Part shown: one piece after another, positions 53,024 through 61,055 of the stretch | Layout: each line of letters begins with the position of its first letter | How positions within the stretch are numbered: position 1 is the first letter of the stretch | Assembly: GCA_014238155.1 (NCBI GenBank) | Contig: JABABQ010000067.1 | Span: 248,001 to 312,000, forward strand | DNA: 64,000 nucleotides | Source of the DNA: Rhizobiaceae bacterium | Lineage (GTDB): Bacteria; Pseudomonadota; Alphaproteobacteria; Rhizobiales; Rhizobiaceae | Reading direction: 5' to 3' | Position numbers and translations under genes: made by a program | The notes under the pieces: generated by a model | The model's database searches: none | What the model was told of the DNA's origin: nothing | What the model saw: the letters and a program-made list of their open reading frames with translations, nothing else

Positions 53024-54085
53024 CTATTTGACAGGTAATTGCACCGTTGCCAGGTCAGTACCCACCACTGTATTTCCTGAAAAACCACCATCCGTGACAG
53101 CGGCCTTATAAGCTGCTTCATCCAATGCACCACCGGGAATAGGATAGGGGCCTTGACGCTTTGCTCCCATTGGCGGGATCAGATGGGTCAGCATCAGATG
53201 TTTGGCACCAGTGCGTTGGGCCATACTGCCAAGATCTGTTGCTGTGGACTGCCTGAAATATATGGGCGGCGGGAACCCACTTGCTTTGTCTGGGCCCATA
53301 ACCGGATGGATCGTCGAGTGAACGATGATATCCGCACCCTTCGCCAGTTTTTCAACCTGCGCTGATGTCGATGTATCGCGCGGTGGTTTTGGTTTGTCGT
53401 TGCCAGCATCACCACCAATGACGACGCTGCCGGCCGGGGAATCTACACGATAGGACGCGTGGCCGGGAATGTGACGCGAATTGATGGCGCTGACCTTAAC
53501 GTCGCCGGAGGTCCAGACAACCACAGGTTCCTTGGCTGGTGCAAAGGCCATGACATTAATCAGGTCTTTGGGTCCTCCGACCAACCGCTTGGGGTTTTCC
53601 ACCAAACGTTGCGCCATCTCGCCGGACTCAATCAACGCATCGCCAATATGCGCCGCAAAATTACGCCCACTCAGCGTGTGTCCACGCGGTGATTTTGCAT
53701 CTTCGCTGACCACCAGATCGACTTTTGGTCCGCCGGAATTAAAGTGCCAGCGCAATTGCATCATATCAGCCAGACCTTCGGTATGATCTGAATGCATGTG
53801 GGTGATGAAGATCGCATTAAGCTTGCCAACCGGCACCCCAAGCTGCGACAGGCGCTGCGTGGTGCCACGCCCGGTATCAAATTGTAGTTTGACCGCACCA
53901 CATTTATTCTCATCATCTCCAAATTGCACCAGAGTTCCGGCACCGGCCTGCCCTTTGAATACAGGTGGCCCTCCCTGGGTTCCGGTCAGAGTTACTTTCA
54001 TACAGGGTGCAGCCCAGGCCGCTCCGCTCAGGGCCGCGGTAGACACCACCAAGGCGCTGATTATCGATTTAAGATATAACTTCAT
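53024..54085 (-). CDS. Exported metallo-beta-lactamase-fold hydrolase (RNase Z-like)
   Basis: A protein of 353 residues with a Sec signal peptide (IISALVVSTAALSGAAWAAP). The mature part has the metal-binding motif FITHMHSDHTEGL near residue 95-105, further His in RHIPGHASY and GGDAGND (bridging Asp), and HLMLTHLIPP. The overall pattern resembles RNase Z/arylsulfatase-like hydrolases, but export makes an RNA substrate unlikely. It is divergent from the FAH-family gene and next to an aromatic-catabolism island, so an ester or lactone substrate in the periplasm is possible (inference). Its 3' end touches a MITE-like element. Confidence 0.85.
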   Translation of the reverse strand: MKLYLKSIISALVVSTAALSGAAWAAPCMKVTLTGTQGGPPVFKGQAGAGTLVQFGDDENKCGAVKLQFDTGRGTTQRLSQLGVPVGKLNAIFITHMHSDHTEGLADMMQLRWHFNSGGPKVDLVVSEDAKSPRGHTLSGRNFAAHIGDALIESGEMAQRLVENPKRLVGGPKDLINVMAFAPAKEPVVVWTSGDVKVSAINSRHIPGHASYRVDSPAGSVVIGGDAGNDKPKPPRDTSTSAQVEKLAKGADIIVHSTIHPVMGPDKASGFPPPIYFRQSTATDLGSMAQRTGAKHLMLTHLIPPMGAKRQGPYPIPGGALDEAAYKAAVTDGGFSGNTVVGTDLATVQLPVK

Positions 54086-54206
54086 TGAAAACCTCCCATG
54101 AGCGCTGAAACTGACATTGCACTGGGCATTTGTCAGCGCGATTTGCTGGACCGACGCCGATCCAGATTGAGACAGCTCACATCTCTTTGACTGATTTTAT
54201 AGATAT

Positions 54207-54224
54207 TTTTGGAAATTTGCAAAA
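54207..54224. promoter_or_regulatory. AT-rich dyad in the divergent MBL/FAH promoter
   Basis: TTTTGGAAATTTGCAAAA is symmetric at 16 of 18 positions and lies between two divergent catabolic genes, 73-90 nt upstream of the FAH-family start. It is a candidate operator; the regulator is unknown. Confidence 0.4.
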
Positions 54225-54296
54225 TATATCGTTTTTATTTTCTTCGGAACCCGGTATGATCAATCAGTATTCAAAAGTGAGAGATGGGGAGTTGGC

Positions 54297-55163
54297 ATGC
54301 GTCTGGTGTCATTTAAGGGAGCGGATGGACCGCGTATCGGAGTTGTGCAGGATGATGGTGTCATCGACCTGACGGCAGTGGATGCTGCAGCACCTCGAAC
54401 CATTGCAGCAGCAATCCGGGAAGAACGCTTGAATGAGCTTGAGTCACTGGTGGCTAAAGCAGATCCGGGAAATCGACACGAATTCGACAAACTTGATTTC
54501 GAGTTGCCTATTGCCGATCCGGGTAAAATTTTATGCCTGGGGCTGAATTATATGGATCACGTCAATGAAGGTCCGTTCAACAAACCCGATTTTCCGGCAA
54601 TTTTCATGCGAAGCCCGACCTCTCTGGTTCCGCATGGCAAGCCAATTATTCGCCCGCTTCAATCTGAAACGATGGACTACGAAGCCGAACTTGCGCTGAT
54701 AGTCGGCAAACGCTCCCGCCATTTGACACTGGAGAACGCGTTGTCAGCCGTTGCTGGTTACAGCTGTTTCAACGATGGTTCGGTGCGTGAATATCAGCGC
54801 CATACTATCCAATGGACAATGGGCAAGAATTTTGACCGGACGGGCCCCTTCGGACCGGTATTTGTGACGCCAGATGAACTGCCGGAAGCAGCAGAAGGAT
54901 TGAAGATTGAGTGCCGGCTCAATGGCGAGACCGTCCAGTCCAGCACAACCGACATGATGATTTTCAAAGTTGCTGAAACTTTGGTTTACATTACCGAAGG
55001 GCTGACATTGGAACCCGGAGATGTCGTGATGATGGGCACTCCGTCGGGTGTAGGCCATGCCCGCAAACCACCATTGTGGATGCGCGATGGCGATATAGTA
55101 GAAATTGAAATCGAAGGCATCGGCTTATTGCGCAATCCCATTCAGGATGATGTTGCAGGTTAG
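54297..55163 (+). CDS. Fumarylacetoacetate hydrolase-family protein
   Basis: A protein of 288 residues with a short N-terminal domain (MRLVSFKGADGPRIGVVQDDGVIDLT) and the FAH catalytic domain: KILCLGLNYMDHVNEG, the metal-binding FMRSPTSLVPHG with a later DYEAELALIVGKRSR (Glu ligands), YSCFNDGSVREYQ, TMGKNFDRTGPFGP and MGTPSGVGHARKPP. FAH-family enzymes hydrolyse or decarboxylate 2,4-diketo acids and ring-cleavage products. It is 5 nt upstream of the amidohydrolase gene, so they form an operon. Probably processes the dioxygenase product or a related acylpyruvate (inference). Confidence 0.92.
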   Translation: MRLVSFKGADGPRIGVVQDDGVIDLTAVDAAAPRTIAAAIREERLNELESLVAKADPGNRHEFDKLDFELPIADPGKILCLGLNYMDHVNEGPFNKPDFPAIFMRSPTSLVPHGKPIIRPLQSETMDYEAELALIVGKRSRHLTLENALSAVAGYSCFNDGSVREYQRHTIQWTMGKNFDRTGPFGPVFVTPDELPEAAEGLKIECRLNGETVQSSTTDMMIFKVAETLVYITEGLTLEPGDVVMMGTPSGVGHARKPPLWMRDGDIVEIEIEGIGLLRNPIQDDVAG

Positions 55164-55168
55164 CTGAC

Positions 55169-56056
55169 ATGTATGTGCGACGTTCGACTTTCGGATTGAT
55201 CTGCGCCGCATGTTTGTGCGCCGGGTCGGCACTGGCCGATGACGATCATCCAATTGGCGAAGCGGTTCACACCTTGCCGCTGTTTGACGCGCACATTCAT
55301 TACAAGCAGCCGGCCTGGGACGCTTATCCGCCCAGCAGTGTGATCGAACTGATGGACAAAAATGGTGTTGCCATGAGTCTTGTTTCTTCAACGCCGGATG
55401 AAGGAACCATCAAACTGTTGGAATATGCTCCTGATCGAATTGTGCCGGAACTTCGGCCCTATCACGGGAGTGCCGGGTCCTCCAACTGGACAAAGTCGCC
55501 GGGCATGGAAGACTATTTGCTTGAACGGCTGGACAAATATCCTCACGAAGGTCTGGGTGAATTTCACATTCACCGGATTGATCCGACTGATGAGCCATTG
55601 CTGCGCAAGGTCACCGAGATGGCCAGGTCACGGAACATTCCAATCCATATCCATTCCGGTGCCGCGCCAGTTGACCTGCTGTACCGACTTGAACCGGCGC
55701 TGACCATTATCTGGGCACATGCCGGTATGAGCGAACCGGCAATTGTGGTGGAAGAGATGATGGCAAAGCATCCGACCCTCTATGCCGATACATCGTTTCG
55801 AGAATTTGATATTCTCTCTTCTGGCCAAAGGCTCGATCCGGATTGGGAACGGGTGCTGAAGCGTTTTTCAAAACGCTTCATGGTTGGCACCGACACCTGG
55901 ATCAACGACCAGTGGGCACGTTATTCCGAACTCATTTCGATTAACCGGCAATGGCTATCTTTACTGCCGCGCGAAATTGCTGAACGCATCGCCTATAAAA
56001 ACGCCGAAACGCTTTTTGGCCGGTCGATCTCCAATCAGCAGATTGGTACTCGCTGA
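55169..56056 (+). CDS. Exported amidohydrolase-family (TIM-barrel) protein
   Basis: A 295-residue protein with a signal peptide (STFGLICAACLCAGSALADDD). The mature domain has the amidohydrolase motif LFDAHIHY, then EFHIHRIDP, IPIHIHSG, TIIWAHAGMSEP and a final GTDTWINDQW. These His/Asp residues could form a metal site like the ACMS decarboxylase/2-pyrone-4,6-dicarboxylate hydrolase group. Export is unusual for that group. It is 5 nt after the FAH-family gene. Activity may be on a cyclic ester or amide outside the cytoplasm (inference). Confidence 0.85.
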   Translation: MYVRRSTFGLICAACLCAGSALADDDHPIGEAVHTLPLFDAHIHYKQPAWDAYPPSSVIELMDKNGVAMSLVSSTPDEGTIKLLEYAPDRIVPELRPYHGSAGSSNWTKSPGMEDYLLERLDKYPHEGLGEFHIHRIDPTDEPLLRKVTEMARSRNIPIHIHSGAAPVDLLYRLEPALTIIWAHAGMSEPAIVVEEMMAKHPTLYADTSFREFDILSSGQRLDPDWERVLKRFSKRFMVGTDTWINDQWARYSELISINRQWLSLLPREIAERIAYKNAETLFGRSISNQQIGTR

Positions 56057-56097
56057 AAATAGAGCTTGGTCAGATCCTGCCAGATGCAAGCTGAGCC

Positions 56098-56370
56098 TAG
56101 AGCCGATCAGGTTTAAATGGAGCTAATTCTGTTTGTGATTGGCGAGATGATCCAGAGTTGAGACGCACGCAGCGCGATGCCCTCGCATCGGGCAAGGGCG
56201 GCTCGACTTTGGACGTCCGCCAATCACAAACCCTTCGGGAAGGACGCTTTTGCGCCACTACCGGCGCAACGGCTCTTGGACGTATACCCGATACGACCGG
56301 CGATCCTTTACTTGATCCTGTCACAAAAGCGCTCCTTCAGAATGGTTCCATTTAAACGTGAACGGCTCTA
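56098..56370. mobile_element. MITE-like palindromic element with IS630-type TA flanks
   Basis: About 270 bp with no gene. The ends (TAGAGCCGATCAGG at 56098 and its inverted counterpart CGTGAACGGCTCTA ending at 56370) are inverted copies over about 33 bp and are flanked by TA, as for IS630/Tc1-type insertions. Inside, 56131-56144 and 56218-56231 form perfect 14-bp arms around a hairpin with CGATGC/GCATCG arms. A third pair (AAGGACGCTTTTG near 56240, CAAAAGCGCTCCTT near 56325) is also inverted. It resembles rhizobial palindromic mosaic repeats. The terminal TA forms part of the stop codon of the DUF899 gene. Confidence 0.7.
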
Positions 56371-57069
56371 ATACCGATCGTGACGTTTCACCCAGGCCAT
56401 GGCGTGCGGCAGAGAGTCCTCATCCCGCCCTTTCGGCAACAGGTCGAGATACTGATAAGCGACATTCATATTATCGAGACCGCGAGAATAACAGGAATAG
56501 GTGTGGTAAACCTGCCCAGCCTCATCTTTGGCAAAAATGCTGATCCCCGGCGCTTCACTGGCTGGAAATTGTGTATCGCGAAAATTGTAATAGACTGATT
56601 CCGCTGCTAATTGTTCAGCAGTGAACGACGCCTGATAGTCGTGGTTGAACTTTGAACCCAGCGAAGACACCCACATGAATTTCCAGCCCATTCGCTGCCT
56701 ATAAGCGTCGATCTTCGATAAACCGGCGTTCGAAATCGCAACAAAAGCGGCGTCTCGGTTCTCCAGATGAACCGTCGTTCCGTCAAACCCATCGGCCCAG
56801 AAGGAACAACTGGGACATCCTTCTGCCCAGTCATCGCCCATCATAAAATGTTGAACGATGAGCTGTGACTTGTCACCAAACAATTGGGCAAGGTTGCGCG
56901 CACCGTCCGACGTGTCGAACTGGTATTCTTCCTCCACCCTGACCCAGGGCAATTGGCGGCGGCGAGCGCTCAACGCGTCACGCTGGCGCAAAAATTCCTT
57001 TTCCTGTTTCAACAATTCCTGTCGTGCGTCCAGCCATTGCTGTCGCGTTGCTACATTTGCCTGTTTCAT
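56368..57069 (-). CDS. DUF899 thioredoxin-like protein
   Basis: A protein of 233 residues from ATG 57069, which has GGAG at a good distance (an ATG 6 nt earlier is possible). DUF899 features are QQWLDARQELLKQEKEFLRQRDALSARRRQLPWVRVEEEY, LFGDKSQLIVQHFMMGDDWAEGCPSCSFWADGFDG with a CPSC-type pair, and the C-terminal YHTYSCYSRGLDNMN. The family has a thioredoxin-like fold and unknown role. It is the third gene of an ArsR-AHSA1-DUF899 operon. Its TAG stop coincides with the end of the repeat element. Confidence 0.85.
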   Translation of the reverse strand: MKQANVATRQQWLDARQELLKQEKEFLRQRDALSARRRQLPWVRVEEEYQFDTSDGARNLAQLFGDKSQLIVQHFMMGDDWAEGCPSCSFWADGFDGTTVHLENRDAAFVAISNAGLSKIDAYRQRMGWKFMWVSSLGSKFNHDYQASFTAEQLAAESVYYNFRDTQFPASEAPGISIFAKDEAGQVYHTYSCYSRGLDNMNVAYQYLDLLPKGRDEDSLPHAMAWVKRHDRY

Positions 57070-57097
57070 ATTCATCTCCAACATTATTGGGTGTCGT

Positions 57098-57532
57098 TCA
57101 GTCGGCAAGACGTTCCAGTTTGCGAAGCGACGAGGTCCAGCCTTGATTGTGATTGTTGCGGCTCTCTTCGTCTGGAAGCCCGGAATGGGTGAGGACAAAT
57201 CGAGCCCCACCGCCGGCATTGGGTTCAACGTCAAATCGAACCTGGGATTCATGGCCACGTACGTCCTTGTCGTCATGCCACGCCCAGGTGAACTCGACTG
57301 ATTTTGGTGGATCGGCCCGTGTCACTTCACCACTCATCTTAAATGTATTGCCATCCGCATTGACAAGGGTCGACCACCATGCCCCCGGAGCTGAAAGATC
57401 AAGAGCGTGCTCGTTGATGTTGACACCTTCCGGGCCCCACCATTTCAACAGGTGTTCGGTTGAAGTGATGAAAGCGAATACAGTTTCTGCATCGGCGGCA
57501 AATACCCGTTCAATTTTCAGTTCATTGGTCAT
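57098..57532 (-). CDS. AHSA1/SRPBCC domain protein
   Basis: A 144-residue SRPBCC-fold protein: ERVFAADAETVFAFITSTEHLLKWWGPEGV, then MSGEVTRADPPKSVEFTWAWHD and a C-terminal helix GWTSSLRKLERLA. The fold binds hydrophobic ligands. It overlaps the ArsR gene by 4 nt (ATGA). ArsR-AHSA1 pairs are common in bacteria, where the SRPBCC protein may act on the signal sensed by the repressor (inference). Confidence 0.92.
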   Translation of the reverse strand: MTNELKIERVFAADAETVFAFITSTEHLLKWWGPEGVNINEHALDLSAPGAWWSTLVNADGNTFKMSGEVTRADPPKSVEFTWAWHDDKDVRGHESQVRFDVEPNAGGGARFVLTHSGLPDEESRNNHNQGWTSSLRKLERLAD

Positions 57533-57852
57533 TTTTTACTCTCCTGAATCAGAGCCCATTCCAGCCTGTCCAGACTTGTCTGCCAGAATTCGCGGTAAGA
57601 CATAGACCAGGCACCAACCGATTGAACGGCCTCGGGACGCGCCGAATAAAGTCGTCTTTGCTTGTCGACGCGTTGGGTAACCAATCCAGCCGAACGCAAC
57701 ACCTTCAAATGCCGTGAAACGGCCGGAGCCGATATCGCCGTGCCCTCTTGAAGGTCTCCTGCAGACAGTTCCCCTTCCTTGAGAAGCCGTTCGACAATGG
57801 CGAATCTGGTGTCATCACCAAGGGCTGCAAATGTTTGAATGAGATTGGACAT
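57529..57852 (-). CDS. ArsR-family winged-helix repressor
   Basis: A repressor of 107 residues: FAALGDDTRFAIVERLLKEGELSAGDLQEGTAISAPAVSRHLKVLRSAGLVTQRVDKQRRLYSA. No metal-binding cysteines (CxC) are present in the recognition helix, so it probably senses something other than arsenic. It heads an operon with AHSA1 and DUF899 genes. A perfect palindrome ATGTTAATTAACAT lies 22-35 nt upstream of its start, a good candidate for its own operator. Confidence 0.93.
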   Translation of the reverse strand: MSNLIQTFAALGDDTRFAIVERLLKEGELSAGDLQEGTAISAPAVSRHLKVLRSAGLVTQRVDKQRRLYSARPEAVQSVGAWSMSYREFWQTSLDRLEWALIQESKK

Positions 57853-57873
57853 GTAACACTTTATTTCGCATTA

Positions 57874-57887
57874 ATGTTAATTAACAT
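57874..57887. promoter_or_regulatory. Perfect palindrome upstream of the ArsR gene
   Basis: ATGTTAATTAACAT, 22-35 nt upstream of the ArsR start, with a further ATGTTA half-site 3 bp to the right. Its position and symmetry fit an autoregulated ArsR operator. Confidence 0.55.
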
Positions 57888-57944
57888 AAATGTTATTTAC
57901 AATAAGTCAAGCCATGTGATTTCCCATGTCTCCTGTGTTCTCAA

Positions 57945-59945
57945 CTAAACAAGTTGTCTTGGTACGCTATCTTCAAATTGCCGCTCGAAAATCAACTCGT
58001 CGTTGAGGAACGCCCGCAAATGCGCGGTTGAATAAAACAAGACTGCGTCGCAATGCATTTCGGCTGATGCTTCGGTACGCCACATCTGCCCTTCCCGGCC
58101 TCCGGTCTGCTCCCAAAATGATGTGCATCGCGCAGAAAGCGGATTGTTGGGATGTATAAAGAATTCTTCCTTCAACCAGCTGCCGGATATCAGACCGTGT
58201 TCCAGATCGCGATCTTCGCCGGCATCCGACTGAATCGTTGTCACAACCGCACCGTTTTGCTGGGTGGTTGTAGCTCGCGAGTAGGACGATGGGCGCAGAT
58301 TTTCACACTGCCACGCTTCGGCCCCTTCCGGTTCATCAAATTGCCATTCGTCATGTTCCACCGGCAACCGCACGGGCACGTCGATCTGTCCCCCAAAAAC
58401 GGTGATTTCGGCTGATATCGGAGAGGGCCAGATGAATGGCCAATAGGAGGTTGAAATGGAAAGTCTCAATGAGTGTCCCGCCGGCAAACGATAGGCGCAC
58501 TGATCCAGTCGAAGCGAGACAGATATTTCCACGCCGGGTTCCAAAGCCTGAGGAAACTCATGGGATTGAAAATGCGTGAGGTTCAAGCACCCAAGCGTGA
58601 TATGTGCCGATTTGCCATTTGGTCCCACATCACATAGTCGCACTGTAATTTGAGCGTTGGGTTGATCGCTGCTCAGGGTCAGTGAGACCAAAGGTGCCCC
58701 GACAATATCGACAACGCATTCCTGCACTTCGCCATCGAAGCACAATGATTGATCATCATCCGGCGTTTGTTCGTCCGGCAATTCATCGCTGAAGGCAAAT
58801 GGGAAATATTCACCAGACTGGCGACCACAGTCATGAGCTGAGGAAACTGCGCGGTTCATAACTGCAACTTCGGGCACCAGTTTGCCGTTACCTGACAAAT
58901 AATGGGTTAGCGCGCGAACCGAAGGTGACGGCCAACTTTGTTCAGCAATCCAGCGTCCCGGACGTTCATCATACCAACGCCGTGGCGGCAGGGAATCCAT
59001 CACATAGGCCCGGTAAGCCGGATCGTCCGTTACACCCGTATCTTCGTTCTTCAACCAATGATCCCACCAGCGTTTTGCTTCCTGCAAAAAACCGATGGCA
59101 GGTTTGGGACCGGCATAGTGTGGATATTTGTGGTTCCAAGGACCGACGATACCCTTCACAGGCGCCTGCAGATTTTCCACCAGATGAGAAATCGTATTTC
59201 GATAACCGTCATGCCATCCACCGATGCTCAACACAGAAGCGGTAATCGATCCGTAGTTCTCACAGACCGACCCGTGTTTCCAATAGTCGTCACGATGTTG
59301 GTGACGCATCCAGGTTGACCAGTGCCAGGGTTGATTTTCAAGTCGATGCAGCCACATTTTGCGCCACTCATCTCCGACCAAGGCCTGATCCGGTGGTCGC
59401 GAAGAATAGGAAAGCATATTGGTTGACCAGCCAAAGTTTTCCAGTAGTAAACAGCCACCCTTATAATGAATGTCATCGGCATAGCGGTCGACCGTTGAGC
59501 AAATGGTGATCACCGCCTTTAAGGCCGGTGGCTGCATGCTGGCAACCTGCAGACTGTTGAAGCCACCCCAGGAAATGCCCATCATGCCGACATTGCCATT
59601 GCACCAGGACTGTGCCGCTGCCCAGGCGATAACATCACATGCGTCCTGCAATTCCTGCTGCAGATATTCATCTTCTAACAAGCCCTCCGACTCCCCGCTA
59701 CCGCGCATGTCGGTGCGAATGCATGCATAGCCATGGCCAGCCAACCAGGGGTGGGTGAACTGGTCTCGAACAATCGTGCCATCACGTTTGCGGTAGGGAA
59801 GATGTTCCAGAATAACCGGCACTGGATTTTCTTTTACATCAGCCGGCATCCAGATTCTGGCCGATAATCTGCAACCATCGGGCATAACAATGCCGACATC
59901 GGCATGTTCGACTATTTCATTTGGAAAATCCGCCGCCTGTTTCAT
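57945..59945 (-). CDS. CocE/NonD-family hydrolase
   Basis: A cytoplasmic hydrolase of 666 residues. ATG 59945 has AAAGG upstream; a longer frame to 59996 is less likely. The alpha/beta-hydrolase core shows PVPVILEHLPYRKRDGT, ACIRTDMRGSGESEG, the nucleophile GISWGGFNSLQ, then SIGGWHDGYRNT and GPWNHKYPH (catalytic Asp and His regions). A jelly-roll domain (VSLTLSSDQPNAQITVRLCDV, RLPAGHSLRLSIS) makes the C-terminal part. The family includes cocaine esterase and X-Pro dipeptidases (S15). The real substrate is unknown. Confidence 0.92.
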   Translation of the reverse strand: MKQAADFPNEIVEHADVGIVMPDGCRLSARIWMPADVKENPVPVILEHLPYRKRDGTIVRDQFTHPWLAGHGYACIRTDMRGSGESEGLLEDEYLQQELQDACDVIAWAAAQSWCNGNVGMMGISWGGFNSLQVASMQPPALKAVITICSTVDRYADDIHYKGGCLLLENFGWSTNMLSYSSRPPDQALVGDEWRKMWLHRLENQPWHWSTWMRHQHRDDYWKHGSVCENYGSITASVLSIGGWHDGYRNTISHLVENLQAPVKGIVGPWNHKYPHYAGPKPAIGFLQEAKRWWDHWLKNEDTGVTDDPAYRAYVMDSLPPRRWYDERPGRWIAEQSWPSPSVRALTHYLSGNGKLVPEVAVMNRAVSSAHDCGRQSGEYFPFAFSDELPDEQTPDDDQSLCFDGEVQECVVDIVGAPLVSLTLSSDQPNAQITVRLCDVGPNGKSAHITLGCLNLTHFQSHEFPQALEPGVEISVSLRLDQCAYRLPAGHSLRLSISTSYWPFIWPSPISAEITVFGGQIDVPVRLPVEHDEWQFDEPEGAEAWQCENLRPSSYSRATTTQQNGAVVTTIQSDAGEDRDLEHGLISGSWLKEEFFIHPNNPLSARCTSFWEQTGGREGQMWRTEASAEMHCDAVLFYSTAHLRAFLNDELIFERQFEDSVPRQLV

Positions 59946-60034
59946 GGCTGCACCTTTTCGTTTGAGTGTCGCGTCTCTCTTATTGCCACGAAACAATACC
60001 TGTTACGCCTTGTCGATAGGAACAGGATGCATTG

Positions 60035-61000
60035 ATGACACAAACCCGATCTGCGGCAACCATCGGCATAACTTGTGCCATGATTGCCTCCATCGCATTC
60101 ACCTTGAACGACGTCGGCATCAAATTTCTGTCAGGCGATTATGCGCTGCATCAGATCGTATTCGCCCGCACGCTCATCGCCCTGACGCTGACGCTTGGCG
60201 TCATGATCCCGCTGGAAGGCGGATTTCAACTGGTGAAAACCAAACACATCAAAATGCATATATTGCGGGGCCTGTCGGTGGTTTTTGCCAATATGGTATT
60301 TTTCATGGGGTTGGCGGCCCTGCCTCTGTCTGAAGCCACGGCGATTTTCTTTATTTCTCCACTCGTGATCACCGCTTTTTCCGTTGTCTTTCTTGCCGAA
60401 AGGGTCGGCCTTCGCCGCTGGATGGCCGTATTGGCCGGCCTTGCTGGTGCTCTGGTTATCATGCGTCCCGGAACAGAAGCTTTTCAGATTGCTGCCCTGT
60501 TTCCCGCCATGGCTGCTGTCGCCTATGCGACTCTGCACATGCTGACCCGCAAGATCGGCCGTGTTGAAAAAGCCTCAACCATGGCGCTTTATTCCCATCT
60601 GACCTTTTTACTGGTCAGCTCAACCATCGGCCTGATCGCTGGCGATGGAACCTATGCAACAAGCATCCATCCCTCAATAGATTTCCTGACTCGCCCCTGG
60701 GTGATGCCGAACACTCGCGATATCTGGATCATGATCGGTATTGGAGTGGCCAGTGGTACCGGGGGCTATTTCATCACCCAGGCCTATCGATCATGCGAAG
60801 CCGCACTGATAGCACCATTCGAATATCTGGCGCTGGTACTGGCAGTTTCCTGGGGGGTGATGATTTTTGGTGAATGGCCTGACTTCTGGGCCTGGACAGG
60901 AATCTCGATGATCCTCGGCGCCGGACTGTTCGTCATATGGCGAGAGGCTACGTTGAATATGCGCCTTGCGTCGGAACACCCGATGCCGCGCAACCGTTAA
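60035..61000 (+). CDS. DMT-family (EamA) transporter
   Basis: A membrane protein of 321 residues with ten hydrophobic helices and two EamA repeats. Characteristic pieces are FTLNDVGIKFLSGDYALHQIVFARTLIALTL, ALPLSEATAIFFISPLVITAFSVVFLAERVGLRRW and, in the second half, AYRSCEAALIAPFEYLALVLAVSWGVMIFGEWPDFWAWTG. ATG 60035 has AGGA 7 nt before it. Such transporters export metabolites, often amino acids; the substrate is not clear. A hairpin terminator follows at once. Confidence 0.92.
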   Translation: MTQTRSAATIGITCAMIASIAFTLNDVGIKFLSGDYALHQIVFARTLIALTLTLGVMIPLEGGFQLVKTKHIKMHILRGLSVVFANMVFFMGLAALPLSEATAIFFISPLVITAFSVVFLAERVGLRRWMAVLAGLAGALVIMRPGTEAFQIAALFPAMAAVAYATLHMLTRKIGRVEKASTMALYSHLTFLLVSSTIGLIAGDGTYATSIHPSIDFLTRPWVMPNTRDIWIMIGIGVASGTGGYFITQAYRSCEAALIAPFEYLALVLAVSWGVMIFGEWPDFWAWTGISMILGAGLFVIWREATLNMRLASEHPMPRNR

Positions 61001-61002
61001 AA

Positions 61003-61028
61003 AAGGCGGCTGGTTGCCCAGCCGCCTT
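61003..61028. terminator. Rho-independent terminator (bidirectional)
   Basis: AA plus a 9-bp stem GGCGGCTGG/CCAGCCGCC with a TTGC loop, then TTCTTCGTTT on the plus strand and a run of T on the minus strand. It lies between the converging DMT gene and ABC binding-protein gene and can serve both. Confidence 0.88.
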
Positions 61029-61055
61029 CTTCGTTTCAGCCAACAAGTGTATCGC

